From positions 310,672-374,671 of the forward strand of contig NZ_JAAHGH010000005.1 in assembly GCF_010672525.1 (NCBI RefSeq): a DNA stretch of 64,000 bases, given 5' to 3'. The first letter of the stretch is position 1. Every line of letters begins with the position of its first letter. The position numbers and the translations under genes are program-made. This DNA comes from Okeania sp. SIO2B3. GTDB lineage: Bacteria > Cyanobacteriota > Cyanobacteriia > Cyanobacteriales > Microcoleaceae. Positions 15,832 through 23,702 of the stretch are shown in pieces. The notes beneath the pieces are model-generated. The model made no database searches. It was not told the DNA's origin and saw only the letters and a program-made list of their open reading frames with translations.

Positions 15832-17703
15832 ATGCCAAAAGATTCTACAAATAAAACATTTAACAGTAAACATAATACTAACAACGACTTTGAATTTCTT
15901 TTCACTCGTTCTATAGAGTTTCGTCAAGAAACAATATATTTCATTATTGTAGACCGCTTTTTTGATGGAGACCCCAGGAATAATGAAGGTCCAAACCCTA
16001 AATTATATGACCCTAATAAAGAAAAATGGGGTTTATATTGGGGTGGAGATTTACAGGGAATAATTGATAAACTTGGCTATCTCAAAAATATGGGAATTAC
16101 AGCTATTTGGATGACTCCTTTATTTGAACAAATAGAAGAAGAATTATTTGAAATGGCTCCTATTCATGGCTACTGGGCGAAAGATTTTAAACGACTAAAT
16201 CCTCGTTTAGTAGACAAAGATGATGAGATTTCTTTAGTAAAAAATCAGGAAACAGTTTTCGACAAATTAGTAGCAGCAGCTCATGATTTAGGAATAAAAA
16301 TAATCTTGGATATTGTGTGTAATCATAGTAGCCCAGATGCAGGTGGTAAAAAAGGTCAATTATTTGATGATGGAGTTTTAATTGCTGATTTTCATAACGA
16401 TATTAACGACTGGTATCATCATTATGGCGAAGTAGAAAATTGGGATGAAAAATGGCAAGTTGAAAATAGAGAATTGGGAGGATTAGCAGATTTTAATGAA
16501 AATAATCCTGACTATAGAGATTATATTAAATCAGCAATTAAATTATGGTTAGACCGTGGAGTAGATGCTCTACGAATAGATACAATTAAACATATGCCAT
16601 TATGGTTTTGGCAAGAATTTTATGCTGATATTAAAAGTCATAAACCTTCAGTATTTGTGTTTGGGGAATGGATTTTTAGCGGACCTTATGATCCTGCATC
16701 TCTGGAATTTGCCAATAAGTCTGGAATGTCAATGTTAGACTTTGGTTTTTGTGTGGCAATTCGACGCGCTTTAGGAAAATGTGAACCGGGAGGATTTCAT
16801 ATTATTCAAGAAGTATTAGACAAAGATAATGTTTATAATAGCGCTAGTGAGCTGGTAACTTTTGTTGATAATCACGATATTCCCAGGTTTCAAAATTTGA
16901 ATCCAGACCCAGGAATTTTGAGATTAGCTATTAATTTAATTATGACTTCTCGTGGTATTCCATGTATTTATTATGGTAGTGAACAATATCTTTATAATGA
17001 TACAGATGGTGGGAAAGAACCTTATAATCGCCCAATGATGGAAAAATGGAATACAGATACACCAATTTATCGGGATGTTAAATTATTATCAAAGGTACGT
17101 CGAATTAATCCTGCTGTTTCTCTGGGAAGTCAGTGGCAAAAATATCTTAGTGAGGATGTTTATTGTTATGTGCGATGTTACCGAGATTATCGTTGTTTTG
17201 TAGCAATTAATCGAGGTAATCCAGTAACAATAGAACGAGTAGAAACTGATTTGGAGGATGGAGAATATATTTGTATTTTAACGAAGCGCTTTTTTGAGGT
17301 AAAAAATGGCGAATTGCATAATTTAGAACTGGGCGTACAAGAGATGATAGTGATTAATTATTTAGGCGACCGCGTCAAGGGAAAAGTAATCGTCAGAGCG
17401 CAATTAAATGGAGTTTCAACTAATCCTGGAGAAGCAATAGTAGTAACAGGAGATTGTCCTGAATTGGGAAATTGGAATATTAGTAAAGCTTACCAATTAG
17501 AGTATATTAATTCTAATACTTGGTTTAATGAAATTCCCTTTAATGAAAGTGCAGGAAAAGTAATTGCTTATAAATATGCAATTGTTTACCGGGATGAAAA
17601 TGGAAATGAAACAGAAATTCCACAGCGAGAAAATTTAGTTTCTCGACAATGGTTATTAGCGGAAGAAGGTACAGTTAAGTGGCAAGATAATTGGGCTTAT
17701 TGA
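15832..17703 (+). CDS. GH13 alpha-amylase-family enzyme with C-terminal CBM20 starch-binding domain
   Basis: A 623-residue protein. The TIM-barrel GH13 domain (about 30-420) has region I DIVCNHSS, nucleophile D250 (ALRIDTIKH), acid/base E279 (VFGEWIF) and transition-state D349 (VDNHD). A beta domain follows, then a CBM20 (about 515-620, with GDCPELGNWN). The layout is like bacterial alpha-amylases and cyclodextrin-type glucanotransferases. There is no signal peptide, so it probably acts on glycogen or maltodextrins in the cytoplasm. The gene sits alone between two inverted MITE copies. It hydrolyses or transfers alpha-1,4-glucan; product specificity cannot be read. Confidence 0.92.
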   Translation: MPKDSTNKTFNSKHNTNNDFEFLFTRSIEFRQETIYFIIVDRFFDGDPRNNEGPNPKLYDPNKEKWGLYWGGDLQGIIDKLGYLKNMGITAIWMTPLFEQIEEELFEMAPIHGYWAKDFKRLNPRLVDKDDEISLVKNQETVFDKLVAAAHDLGIKIILDIVCNHSSPDAGGKKGQLFDDGVLIADFHNDINDWYHHYGEVENWDEKWQVENRELGGLADFNENNPDYRDYIKSAIKLWLDRGVDALRIDTIKHMPLWFWQEFYADIKSHKPSVFVFGEWIFSGPYDPASLEFANKSGMSMLDFGFCVAIRRALGKCEPGGFHIIQEVLDKDNVYNSASELVTFVDNHDIPRFQNLNPDPGILRLAINLIMTSRGIPCIYYGSEQYLYNDTDGGKEPYNRPMMEKWNTDTPIYRDVKLLSKVRRINPAVSLGSQWQKYLSEDVYCYVRCYRDYRCFVAINRGNPVTIERVETDLEDGEYICILTKRFFEVKNGELHNLELGVQEMIVINYLGDRVKGKVIVRAQLNGVSTNPGEAIVVTGDCPELGNWNISKAYQLEYINSNTWFNEIPFNESAGKVIAYKYAIVYRDENGNETEIPQRENLVSRQWLLAEEGTVKWQDNWAY

Positions 17704-17790
17704 AGAAGGAAGAAGGAAGAGGGAAGAAGGAAGAAGTTTAATTTTTAGCTGGTGATTATTGAAGAAGGAAGAAGGAAGAGGGAAGAAGTT
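17704..17790. repeat. Heptameric tandem repeat (ggaagaa type)
   Basis: Two gaaggaagaaggaagaggga tracts separated by about 30 bp follow the amylase stop. A partial copy of the amylase end (ttattgaagaagg) is repeated at 17757, suggesting local duplication. Confidence 0.65.
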
Positions 17791-17838
17791 AAATTTAATG
17801 AAGAAATTGAAAATATGAGTGTTTTTGAATCTTAATTA

Positions 17839-18097
17839 AGAGGATATCTAAAAAGTTGTTTAATACTGAATTTTGCCCCCCGAGCAAGCCAATTCTGGGG
17901 GGAACAAAAATCCATTAGCTGGTAAAATCCTCCAATTTTAGGGGATGCGCGGGGGCAAAGTTGTTTAATACTGAATTTTGCCCCCCGAGCAAGCCAATTC
18001 TGGGGGGAACAAAAATCCATTAGCTGGTAAAATCCTCCAATTTTAGGGGATGCGCGGGGGCTTTGATGTAGCAAATGAGACTTCTCAGACAACCTCT
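17839..18097. mobile_element. MITE flanking the amylase gene, right inverted copy with internal 105-bp duplication
   Basis: It begins AGAGGATATCTAAAAAGTT and ends ACTTCTCAGACAACCTCT, the reverse complement of the left copy's outer end. An internal 105-bp unit at 17852-17956 is repeated directly at 17957-18061. It is flanked on both sides by TAA. Open frames across it are repeat-derived. Confidence 0.8.
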
Positions 18098-18157
18098 AAT
18101 TCAATTTTGTGGAAGTATGTTAGACAAAGTACAAGTGAGAATAAAATTTATATGATT

Positions 18158-18178
18158 GATAACTGATAACTGAAATGA
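18158..18178 (+). promoter_or_regulatory. Dispersed repeat providing the P450 start codon
   Basis: GATAACTGATAACTGAAATG ends with the ATG of the P450 gene. The same motif ends in ATG at 5546, 8911 and 27567. It lacks a clear Shine-Dalgarno sequence. Confidence 0.6.
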
Positions 18179-19506
18179 CTATCACAAATACCAAATCATT
18201 ATTACCTTTACCACCAGGAAACTTTGGTCTACCTTTTGTTGGTGAAACTATCAGTTTCTTAACAGATAATACATTTGCCGAAACAAGAGAAAAAAAGTAC
18301 GGAAAAATCTACAAAAGTCATATTTTTGGCAGCCCCACAGTATTTTTAGCCGGAGCAGAAGCGAATAAATTTCTGTTTTCCAATGAAAATAAATATTTTA
18401 CTGCCACTTGGCCAAAAAGCACCAGGATTTTATTAGGCCCTAACTCCTTATCTGTACAACAAGGTAGCCTTCATCAACAACGGCGTAGACTATTGGCCCA
18501 AGCTTTTCAACCTAGAGCTTTGGCAAATTATGCTCCCACAATGGAAACTATAACTGCTAGCTATCTAGAGAAATGGGCAAAAATGAATACCTTAACTTGG
18601 TATCCTCAAATTCGTGACTATACCTTTGATATTGCTAGTCGTTTATTTATTGGTAGTAATGGGGGTTCCCAAACAAAATTAGCCAGTTTATTTGAAGAGT
18701 GGGTCAAAGGCTTATTTTCCATTCCTCTATCACTTCCTTGGACAAGATTTGGAAAATCACTCCGTTGCCGGCAAAAATTACTGCAACATATCGAAGAAAT
18801 TGTTTTGCAACGACAGCAACAGCAAAATTTGGGCGAGGATGCCTTGGGAATACTTTTGCAAGCGCGGGATGAAGATGGAAATGCTTTACCTTTAGATGAA
18901 TTGAAAGACCAAATATTATTATTGCTGTTTGCTGGTCACGAGACATTAACTTCAGCGATCGCCTCTTTCTGTCTATTAATAACTCAAAACCCCAATGTAC
19001 TTACCCGCGCTCGTGAAGAACAAAAACAATTTTCTCCCACGGAACCGCTAACTACAGAAAATCTCAAACAAATGACTTATCTAGAACAAGTTCTCAAAGA
19101 AGTATTGAGATTAATTCCACCCGTGGGGGGTGGGTTCCGACAAGTAATTCAAGATTGTGAATTTGGTGGATATTCCATTCCAAAAGGTTGGTTAATTCGG
19201 TATCAAATTGGTAAGACTCAACAGGATGAAACTCTCTACCCAGAACATAACAATTTTGACCCCGACCGTTTTGCTCCAGAAAATGCTGTAGATAAACAGA
19301 AAATATTTGGTTATATTCCCTTTGGTGGTGGGATGCGAGAATGTTTGGGTAAAGAATTTGCTCGCTTAGAAATGAAGATTTTTGCCGCCAAGTTGTTACG
19401 GGGTTATGAATGGGAGCTTCTACCAGAACAAGATTTAAGTCTAGTTGCAGTACCAACACCTAACCCCCGTGACGGTTTAAAAATAAAATTCTGGCATTTA
19501 GTATAG
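18175..19506 (+). CDS. Cytochrome P450, CYP120-like
   Basis: A 443-residue protein of standard P450 length. It has a proline-rich start LPLPPGNFGLPFVGETI, C-helix SLHQQRRRLLAQAF, I-helix AGHET (253-257), ExxR in EVLRLIPP and the heme loop FGGGMRECLGKEFA with ligand C390. From memory it resembles CYP120A1 of Synechocystis, which hydroxylates retinoids, and the plant CYP85 clan. No membrane anchor is present. It is monocistronic, and its ATG lies in a dispersed repeat, so its translation may depend on that repeat. Substrate is inference only. Confidence 0.92.
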   Translation: MTITNTKSLLPLPPGNFGLPFVGETISFLTDNTFAETREKKYGKIYKSHIFGSPTVFLAGAEANKFLFSNENKYFTATWPKSTRILLGPNSLSVQQGSLHQQRRRLLAQAFQPRALANYAPTMETITASYLEKWAKMNTLTWYPQIRDYTFDIASRLFIGSNGGSQTKLASLFEEWVKGLFSIPLSLPWTRFGKSLRCRQKLLQHIEEIVLQRQQQQNLGEDALGILLQARDEDGNALPLDELKDQILLLLFAGHETLTSAIASFCLLITQNPNVLTRAREEQKQFSPTEPLTTENLKQMTYLEQVLKEVLRLIPPVGGGFRQVIQDCEFGGYSIPKGWLIRYQIGKTQQDETLYPEHNNFDPDRFAPENAVDKQKIFGYIPFGGGMRECLGKEFARLEMKIFAAKLLRGYEWELLPEQDLSLVAVPTPNPRDGLKIKFWHLV

Positions 19507-19799
19507 ACCAGAAAAAGATTGAAACTATAGCGCTACACATTAAGGTGTTTGACATAAATAGAAGCTGAAAACCTTTTGTATTTGCCTGTTGCCTGTTGCC
19601 TGTTGCCTTGCGTTATAGGATTTAATCTTTATGTAGTAGGGAACAGGGAACATTGGTGTCACCCTGCATCGGTGACAGACGCACCTGGTAGCGCACTCAG
19701 TGTTAGGGAACAGCGGGAAAAACTTCGGGTCATCATCAGCACAAGTCCTAACCTATCTGTCTATTACTATTAATATTAGTTTTAATCAAAAATATAAGA
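19507..19799. other. Intergenic region with STRR
   Basis: It holds four tgttgcc heptamers at 19582-19610 and a GC-richer stretch with a GTCACC...GGTGAC dyad at about 19658-19676. No convincing gene. Confidence 0.5.
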
Positions 19800-19834
19800 G
19801 CCTAAACTTCCATAGGGAAGTTTAGGCTTTTTTT
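19800..19834 (+). terminator. Rho-independent terminator
   Basis: GCCTAAACTTCC (19800-19811), loop ATAG and GGAAGTTTAGGC (19816-19827), a perfect 12-bp stem, are followed by seven T. It probably ends transcription from the P450 side. Confidence 0.85.
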
Positions 19835-19997
19835 GAATTCTTCCAAATACATCTATAGCACTACAAGAATTGGTTAGGACATTTTTCAATCCTGTTCGCG
19901 GAGCATTTGCGCACCGAAAACCCTTTTACAGTTCACTATTCCCTGTTCCCTATTCCCTAGCGCGTAGCGCTATACCAAAAATTGGACAAGAAGTAGA

Positions 19998-20297
19998 TTA
20001 TTTAGCTAAGACATAAGCGATCGCCTCTTCCAAATCTTCTTGAGTTAAGCTAGTTAACATAAACACTTCTTGAACAGTTTTTCCTTGTCTAGCAATAAGT
20101 TTAAAACCACCTCGAATAGGTACTGAAACCTTTAACTTCATGTGGGGAATATGACTTCTGGACCTGCTGATAACTCCAGGAGTAACAGTTTCAATACCCT
20201 GACGTTGGGTTAGTTTCTCTAAAATAGGAATTAACCCTTCAATATGGGTAGAATGATTCCAAACCAAACGACCTTGAGATTTAGATGATTTCTTCAT
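19998..20297 (-). CDS. DUF2103-like conserved cyanobacterial protein
   Basis: A 99-residue basic protein with GRLVWNHSTHIEGLIPILEK (9-28) and VSVPIRGGFKLIARQGKTVQ (58-77), blocks I recognise from the DUF2103 family, described as a putative metal-binding protein. His residues in WNHSTH and RSHIPH could bind metal, but that is inference. It is transcribed toward the terminator at 19800. The start ATG follows GGAGAAAGTGCC. Confidence 0.72.
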   Translation of the reverse strand: MKKSSKSQGRLVWNHSTHIEGLIPILEKLTQRQGIETVTPGVISRSRSHIPHMKLKVSVPIRGGFKLIARQGKTVQEVFMLTSLTQEDLEEAIAYVLAK

Positions 20298-20515
20298 GGC
20301 ACTTTCTCCATCTTTACATCTTCAGTCTACTTAAAGGGGGAGACTAGAGGCAAAAAAAAATGGCCCGATGCTTAACGAAGTCAGAAGTCCCCAAGTCAGA
20401 AGTCAGAAGTTATTTTTGTAACGGGGATTTGAATTCCGCATGAAGATGAAGAGAGAGAAAGGAGCGATCGCAACTTGACTTAAGCAAAAAGTCAAACTCC
20501 CTGGTTAATTTCCTA

Positions 20516-20684
20516 ATATCATGTCCGGATAATTAGTTATAAAAAAAACTTTCTCCTTCAACTCCAGTTCTTCCTCTTCCTTCTTCCCTCCTGAGGAGGT
20601 CCTTCCCCTCCACCGGAGGGGGAGGGGCGAGGGGTGGGTTTACTCCTGAGGACTCCGTAGTCACTGTTCAACCGGACATGATAT
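20516..20684. mobile_element. MITE, ATATCATGTCCGG family, copy 2
   Basis: Perfect 13-bp inverted ends, ATATCATGTCCGG and CCGGACATGATAT, over 169 bp. The interior has pyrimidine-rich heptamers and the G-rich palindrome. The matching position in copy B of the upstream module lacks it. Confidence 0.85.
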
Positions 20685-20743
20685 AACTCATATCTACTTT
20701 GGTTTTTTGTGCTATCCCGCAATATCTTTAGCCTATTTTTTGA

Positions 20744-20828
20744 TTTTGAACAGGTAATGAACATTTTGAATAGGTAATGAACATTTTGAACAGGTAAGTG
20801 AACGGATAAGTGAACAAAAAAGTGAGCG
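20744..20828. promoter_or_regulatory. Iteron-like direct repeat array, copy A
   Basis: Three near-identical 20-bp units of the form TTTTGAACAGGTAATGAACA are followed by GGATAAGTGAAC and AAAAGTGAGCG. The shared core is GGTAA(R)TGAAC. It resembles clustered protein-binding sites. The nearest gene on the right is the cupin gene 230 bp away. Confidence 0.6.
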
Positions 20829-20882
20829 ATCGGGCTGGAATTTTTGTGGGATTATAATGAGGAAGCCAAACTAATTTATACA

Positions 20883-20996
20883 AGACTTACACATTAGGTA
20901 GGAAAAACTAGGATTTTAGATTGCTTTCCGTTCCGGACTGCTCCGCAAACCCTATCGGTCGCTTCGGAGCAAAATACCTTCTACTGTGTAAGTCCT
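20883..20996. mobile_element. MITE with GACTTACACA ends
   Basis: AGACTTACACA at the left and TGTGTAAGTCCT at the right bound 114 bp containing CTGCTCCGC and GCTTCGGAGC palindromic bits. A degenerate copy sits at 30062-30175, at the same position in copy B. The ends resemble those of the element at 29700. Confidence 0.65.
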
Positions 20997-21061
20997 ATGT
21001 ATATATCAAGTTTATTTAGGCTTCACAAAATTATAAAATTACATTATCAGGATATTTACTT

Positions 21062-21493
21062 ATGATTCAACAAATCATGTATCATAATGAAGTATTAGCA
21101 ATGATTATTCCGGCTGATTTTAGAGAGCCTGGAATTCATTTTTTCACCCCAGATAGCTATTCTCAACAGCTAGCTTATATGAGACACCCTAAAGGCAAAG
21201 AAATTCAACCTCATCGTCATAATATGGTAAGGAGGGAAGTTTTTTATACTCAAGAAGTTTTACTAATCAAAGAAGGAAAATTGCTAGTAGATTTTTACAA
21301 TGACCAACAAGAATATCTTGAAAGCTACATTTTGAATAGAGGAGATGTTTTGTTATTAATCAAAGGTGGACACGGTTTCAAGATGTTAGAAGAAGTAGAA
21401 ATGATTGAAGTCAAACAAGGTCCTTATGTAGGAAATATTGATAAAACCCGCTTTGAACGATTTGATAGTAGTCGAGAAAAAGTTCTAGTATAA
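21062..21493 (+). CDS. Cupin-fold protein of the surface-sugar cluster
   Basis: A 143-residue protein with a single cupin-like barrel: HPKGKEIQPHRHNMVRREVF (about 42-61) as the first motif with two His, GKLLVDFYN, and GDVLLLIKGGHGFKMLEEVE as the second motif. Such proteins often sit beside DegT aminotransferases in polysaccharide and nucleotide-sugar loci, where they act as isomerases or sensors, and such an aminotransferase follows 470 bp downstream. There is no signal peptide. The upstream 600 bp is a duplicated module, so its regulation may be shared with the PEP-CTERM gene at 30237. The exact reaction is unknown. Confidence 0.72.
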   Translation: MIQQIMYHNEVLAMIIPADFREPGIHFFTPDSYSQQLAYMRHPKGKEIQPHRHNMVRREVFYTQEVLLIKEGKLLVDFYNDQQEYLESYILNRGDVLLLIKGGHGFKMLEEVEMIEVKQGPYVGNIDKTRFERFDSSREKVLV

Positions 21494-21540
21494 TACCAAA
21501 ATCAGTTCAAGAATTAAGAATTAAGAATTAAGGATTTAGA

Positions 21541-21850
21541 ATTACCGAATAATTAATAATTAAATAATTAAACAATTCGGGTTAAAAGCGTCCCCTGGAA
21601 AGGGGAAAAAATTTATTTTTTCCTGATTTTTCAAGCCTATCCCTAAAAGGGAGAGGTAATTATTAATTATCCATTAATGAACTCTCCTTGAAAAGAAGAG
21701 GATTGGGTTAAAAGGAATTTTTTTCTTCTCTTGGTCGATTGGATATGGTTAGGAAACCCATCCATCCCACCCTTCGGGAAGCTGCGCTAACGGCCGCTTT
21801 TTTCTCCATGAATGGAGAGGCTTTATACCTTAATTTTTCGGTAATTATAG
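21541..21850. repeat. Dispersed composite repeat with ATTACCGAATAATTAATAAT ends
   Basis: It begins near ATTACCGAATAATTAATAAT and ends with TTTTTCGGTAAT. Inner parts (CTTGGTCGATTGGATATGG, CATCCATCCCACCCTTCGGG) recur at 26198-26250. The same ends and GAGAGG blocks occur at 25600, 25860, 32134 and 44297. Confidence 0.65.
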
Positions 21851-21960
21851 ACTGATTTCCTAAATTACTTAATCCGCTTTATACAAATATTTTAAATATT
21901 TTTAATATAGTTATATTAAAGCGGATTTCGTATGAATTAAAATTGTCAGGGTAAAGAAAA

Positions 21961-23079
21961 ATGACAGAATTTATTCCTGTGAATGAACCTCTGCTAAATG
22001 GCAAGGAAAAACAATATTTGAATGAATGTATTGATACTGGTTGGATTTCTTCTGAAGGGTCTTTTGTTAAACAATTTGAACAAGCTTTTGCTAATCGTGT
22101 GGGGAGAAAATATGGTATTGCTGTTTGTAATGGTTCAATGGCAATTGATGCAGCAATTAGCGCTTTAGATATTGGTGAAGGAGATGAGGTTATTCTACCT
22201 ACTTTTACTATTATTTCTTGTGCTGCGGCAATTGTTAGAGCAGGTGCAATTCCTGTTGTAGTAGATTGTGATTCTACTACTTGGAATATTGATATTAAGC
22301 AATTGGAAGCTAAAATTACTCCGCAAACTAAAGCTATTATGGTGGTTCATATTTATGGATTACCAGTAGATATGAATCCAGTATTAGAAATAGCTGTAAA
22401 ATATGGTTTAAAAATTCTTGAAGATGCAGCAGAAATGCACGGACAAACTTATTTTGGTAAACCTTGTGGTAGTTTTGGAGAATTGAGTACTTTTAGTTTT
22501 TATCCTAATAAACACGTTACGACTGGTGAAGGAGGAATGATTGTTACTGATGATGAAATACTAGCTGAAAAATGTCGGTCTTTGAGAAATCTTTGTTTTC
22601 AACCACAACAACGTTTTATCCATGAAGAATTAGGTTGGAATTTACGCATGACTAATCTACAAGCAGCATTAGGTTTGGCACAATTAGAAAGGTTAGATGA
22701 ATTTATCCAGCGTAAACGAAATATGGGTAAACTTTATACTGAACTTTTAGCAGATGTTTCTGAATTAGAATTACCTCTGACAAAAACGGAATATGCTGAT
22801 AATATTTACTGGGTTTATGGGGTTGTACTCAAAGATTTTGTTCCTTTTGATGCCAAAGAAGCAATGAAAAAGTTGCGCGAACAAAAAATAGGTACTCGTC
22901 CTTTTTTCTGGTGTATGCACGAACAACCAGTATTTCAAAAAATGGGATTATTTAAGCAAGAATCTTGCCCCGTAGCTGAAAATATAGCAAGACGTGGATT
23001 TTATCTTCCTAGTGGTTTGGCTTTAAATAACCAACAAATACAAACAGTTGTAAAATCATTAAAAACAATTTTTGCTTAA
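21961..23079 (+). CDS. DegT/DnrJ/EryC1/StrS-family sugar aminotransferase
   Basis: A 372-residue PLP enzyme of the normal family length. Signs are IPVNEPLLNGKEKQYLNECI at the start, NGSMAIDAA (PLP phosphate), EDAAEMHG (Asp to PLP nitrogen) and SFYPNKHVTTGEGGM with K184 as the Schiff-base lysine. It looks closest to perosamine synthetase-type enzymes making 4-amino-4-deoxy sugar nucleotides from GDP- or UDP-keto-sugars. The following membrane and GT2 proteins fit a surface-glycan pathway. The start ATG follows GGGTAAAGAAAA. Sugar specificity is uncertain. Confidence 0.92.
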   Translation: MTEFIPVNEPLLNGKEKQYLNECIDTGWISSEGSFVKQFEQAFANRVGRKYGIAVCNGSMAIDAAISALDIGEGDEVILPTFTIISCAAAIVRAGAIPVVVDCDSTTWNIDIKQLEAKITPQTKAIMVVHIYGLPVDMNPVLEIAVKYGLKILEDAAEMHGQTYFGKPCGSFGELSTFSFYPNKHVTTGEGGMIVTDDEILAEKCRSLRNLCFQPQQRFIHEELGWNLRMTNLQAALGLAQLERLDEFIQRKRNMGKLYTELLADVSELELPLTKTEYADNIYWVYGVVLKDFVPFDAKEAMKKLREQKIGTRPFFWCMHEQPVFQKMGLFKQESCPVAENIARRGFYLPSGLALNNQQIQTVVKSLKTIFA

Positions 23080-23527
23080 TTATATTAATAGGTGGTAGGT
23101 GATAGGTTTTATACCAATTTCAAAAAAGAATTATACAAAATGGAAAGGCGGAGATTTATGCTTAAATTTTAACCATTCAGTCGCTAGTTATCAGCCATAA
23201 ACTTTCATCATTTATTGTATTTAGACGAGGAATTAAAATTAAGATTTAGCGAAAATTAAAAGCCTGGTGCCGCTACGCGAAACTTAAAAGTCAAAAGTAT
23301 TGATTTGTAATTGTTTTAGGATTTTGTAACCAGTTATTTCCACCATCCTGCACTAGGAAAAAGATTTATCATTAGCTAACTTTAGCTATTTATGTTGATT
23401 TTAATTGCTGATAACCCAGTTCCTCTCTAGGAGGCAATCTGACCACTATATAGATGTTTGCGCAGCATTCCGCAGGAAATGCTTACTTAAAATTAGCTCT
23501 CTCCAATGGTAGAAGCTACCTCTTTAT
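23080..23527. other. Intergenic region with dispersed fragments
   Basis: It holds a segment at about 23267-23365 (AAAAGTCAAAAGTATTGAT ... CCATCCTGCACT) that recurs at 35162-35262, and a small palindrome TTTGCGCAGCATTCCGCAGG at 23458 related to the insertion inside tnpB at 62471. No gene seen. Confidence 0.55.
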
Positions 23528-23695
23528 ATAATTTCCCCTCCCTTTTTTTCTTCTCCCTTCTCCCTTCTCCCTTCTCCCTTCTACCTTCTACCTTCTACCT
23601 TCTACCTTCTACCTTCTACCTTCTACCTTCTCCCTTCTCCCTTCTTCCTTTCTCCCTTCTCCCTTCTACCTTCTACCTTCTACCTTCTTCCTTCT
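23528..23695. repeat. Heptameric tandem repeat (cttctac/cttctcc)
   Basis: About 23 heptamers of CTTCTCC and CTTCTAC run up to 8 bp before the next start codon. Such length-variable tracts in the leader could alter expression. A start-bearing frame across it is repeat-derived. Confidence 0.85.
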
Positions 23696-23702
23696 TTTAT
23701 AA

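Larger units (their letters stand above)
20461..21061. repeat. Duplicated upstream module, copy A
   Basis: From GGAGCGATCGCAACTT to the base before ATG 21062 this segment matches 29614-30236 piecewise. Shared parts are AAAAAGTCAAACTCCCTG, CTCATATCTACTT, the iteron-like array, AGGAAAAACTAGGATTTTAG and GGCTTCACAAAATT. Copy A carries a MITE at 20516-20684 that copy B lacks. The two copies end at the start codons of unrelated genes. Confidence 0.8.

Noticed and set aside
17832-18092. Minus-strand frame of 86 codons repeating the same peptide twice
   Set aside because: It is a translation of the 105-bp tandem repeat inside a MITE.
19576-19773. Possible small gene or riboswitch with a GTCACC/GGTGAC dyad
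   Set aside because: The open frame begins in a tgttgcc heptamer repeat and no known riboswitch core was recognised.
20400-20450. Minus-strand stretch resembling a tRNA T-arm (GGAATTCAAATCCCC)
   Set aside because: No matching acceptor, D-arm or anticodon arm could be placed around it; no tRNA gene found in the window.
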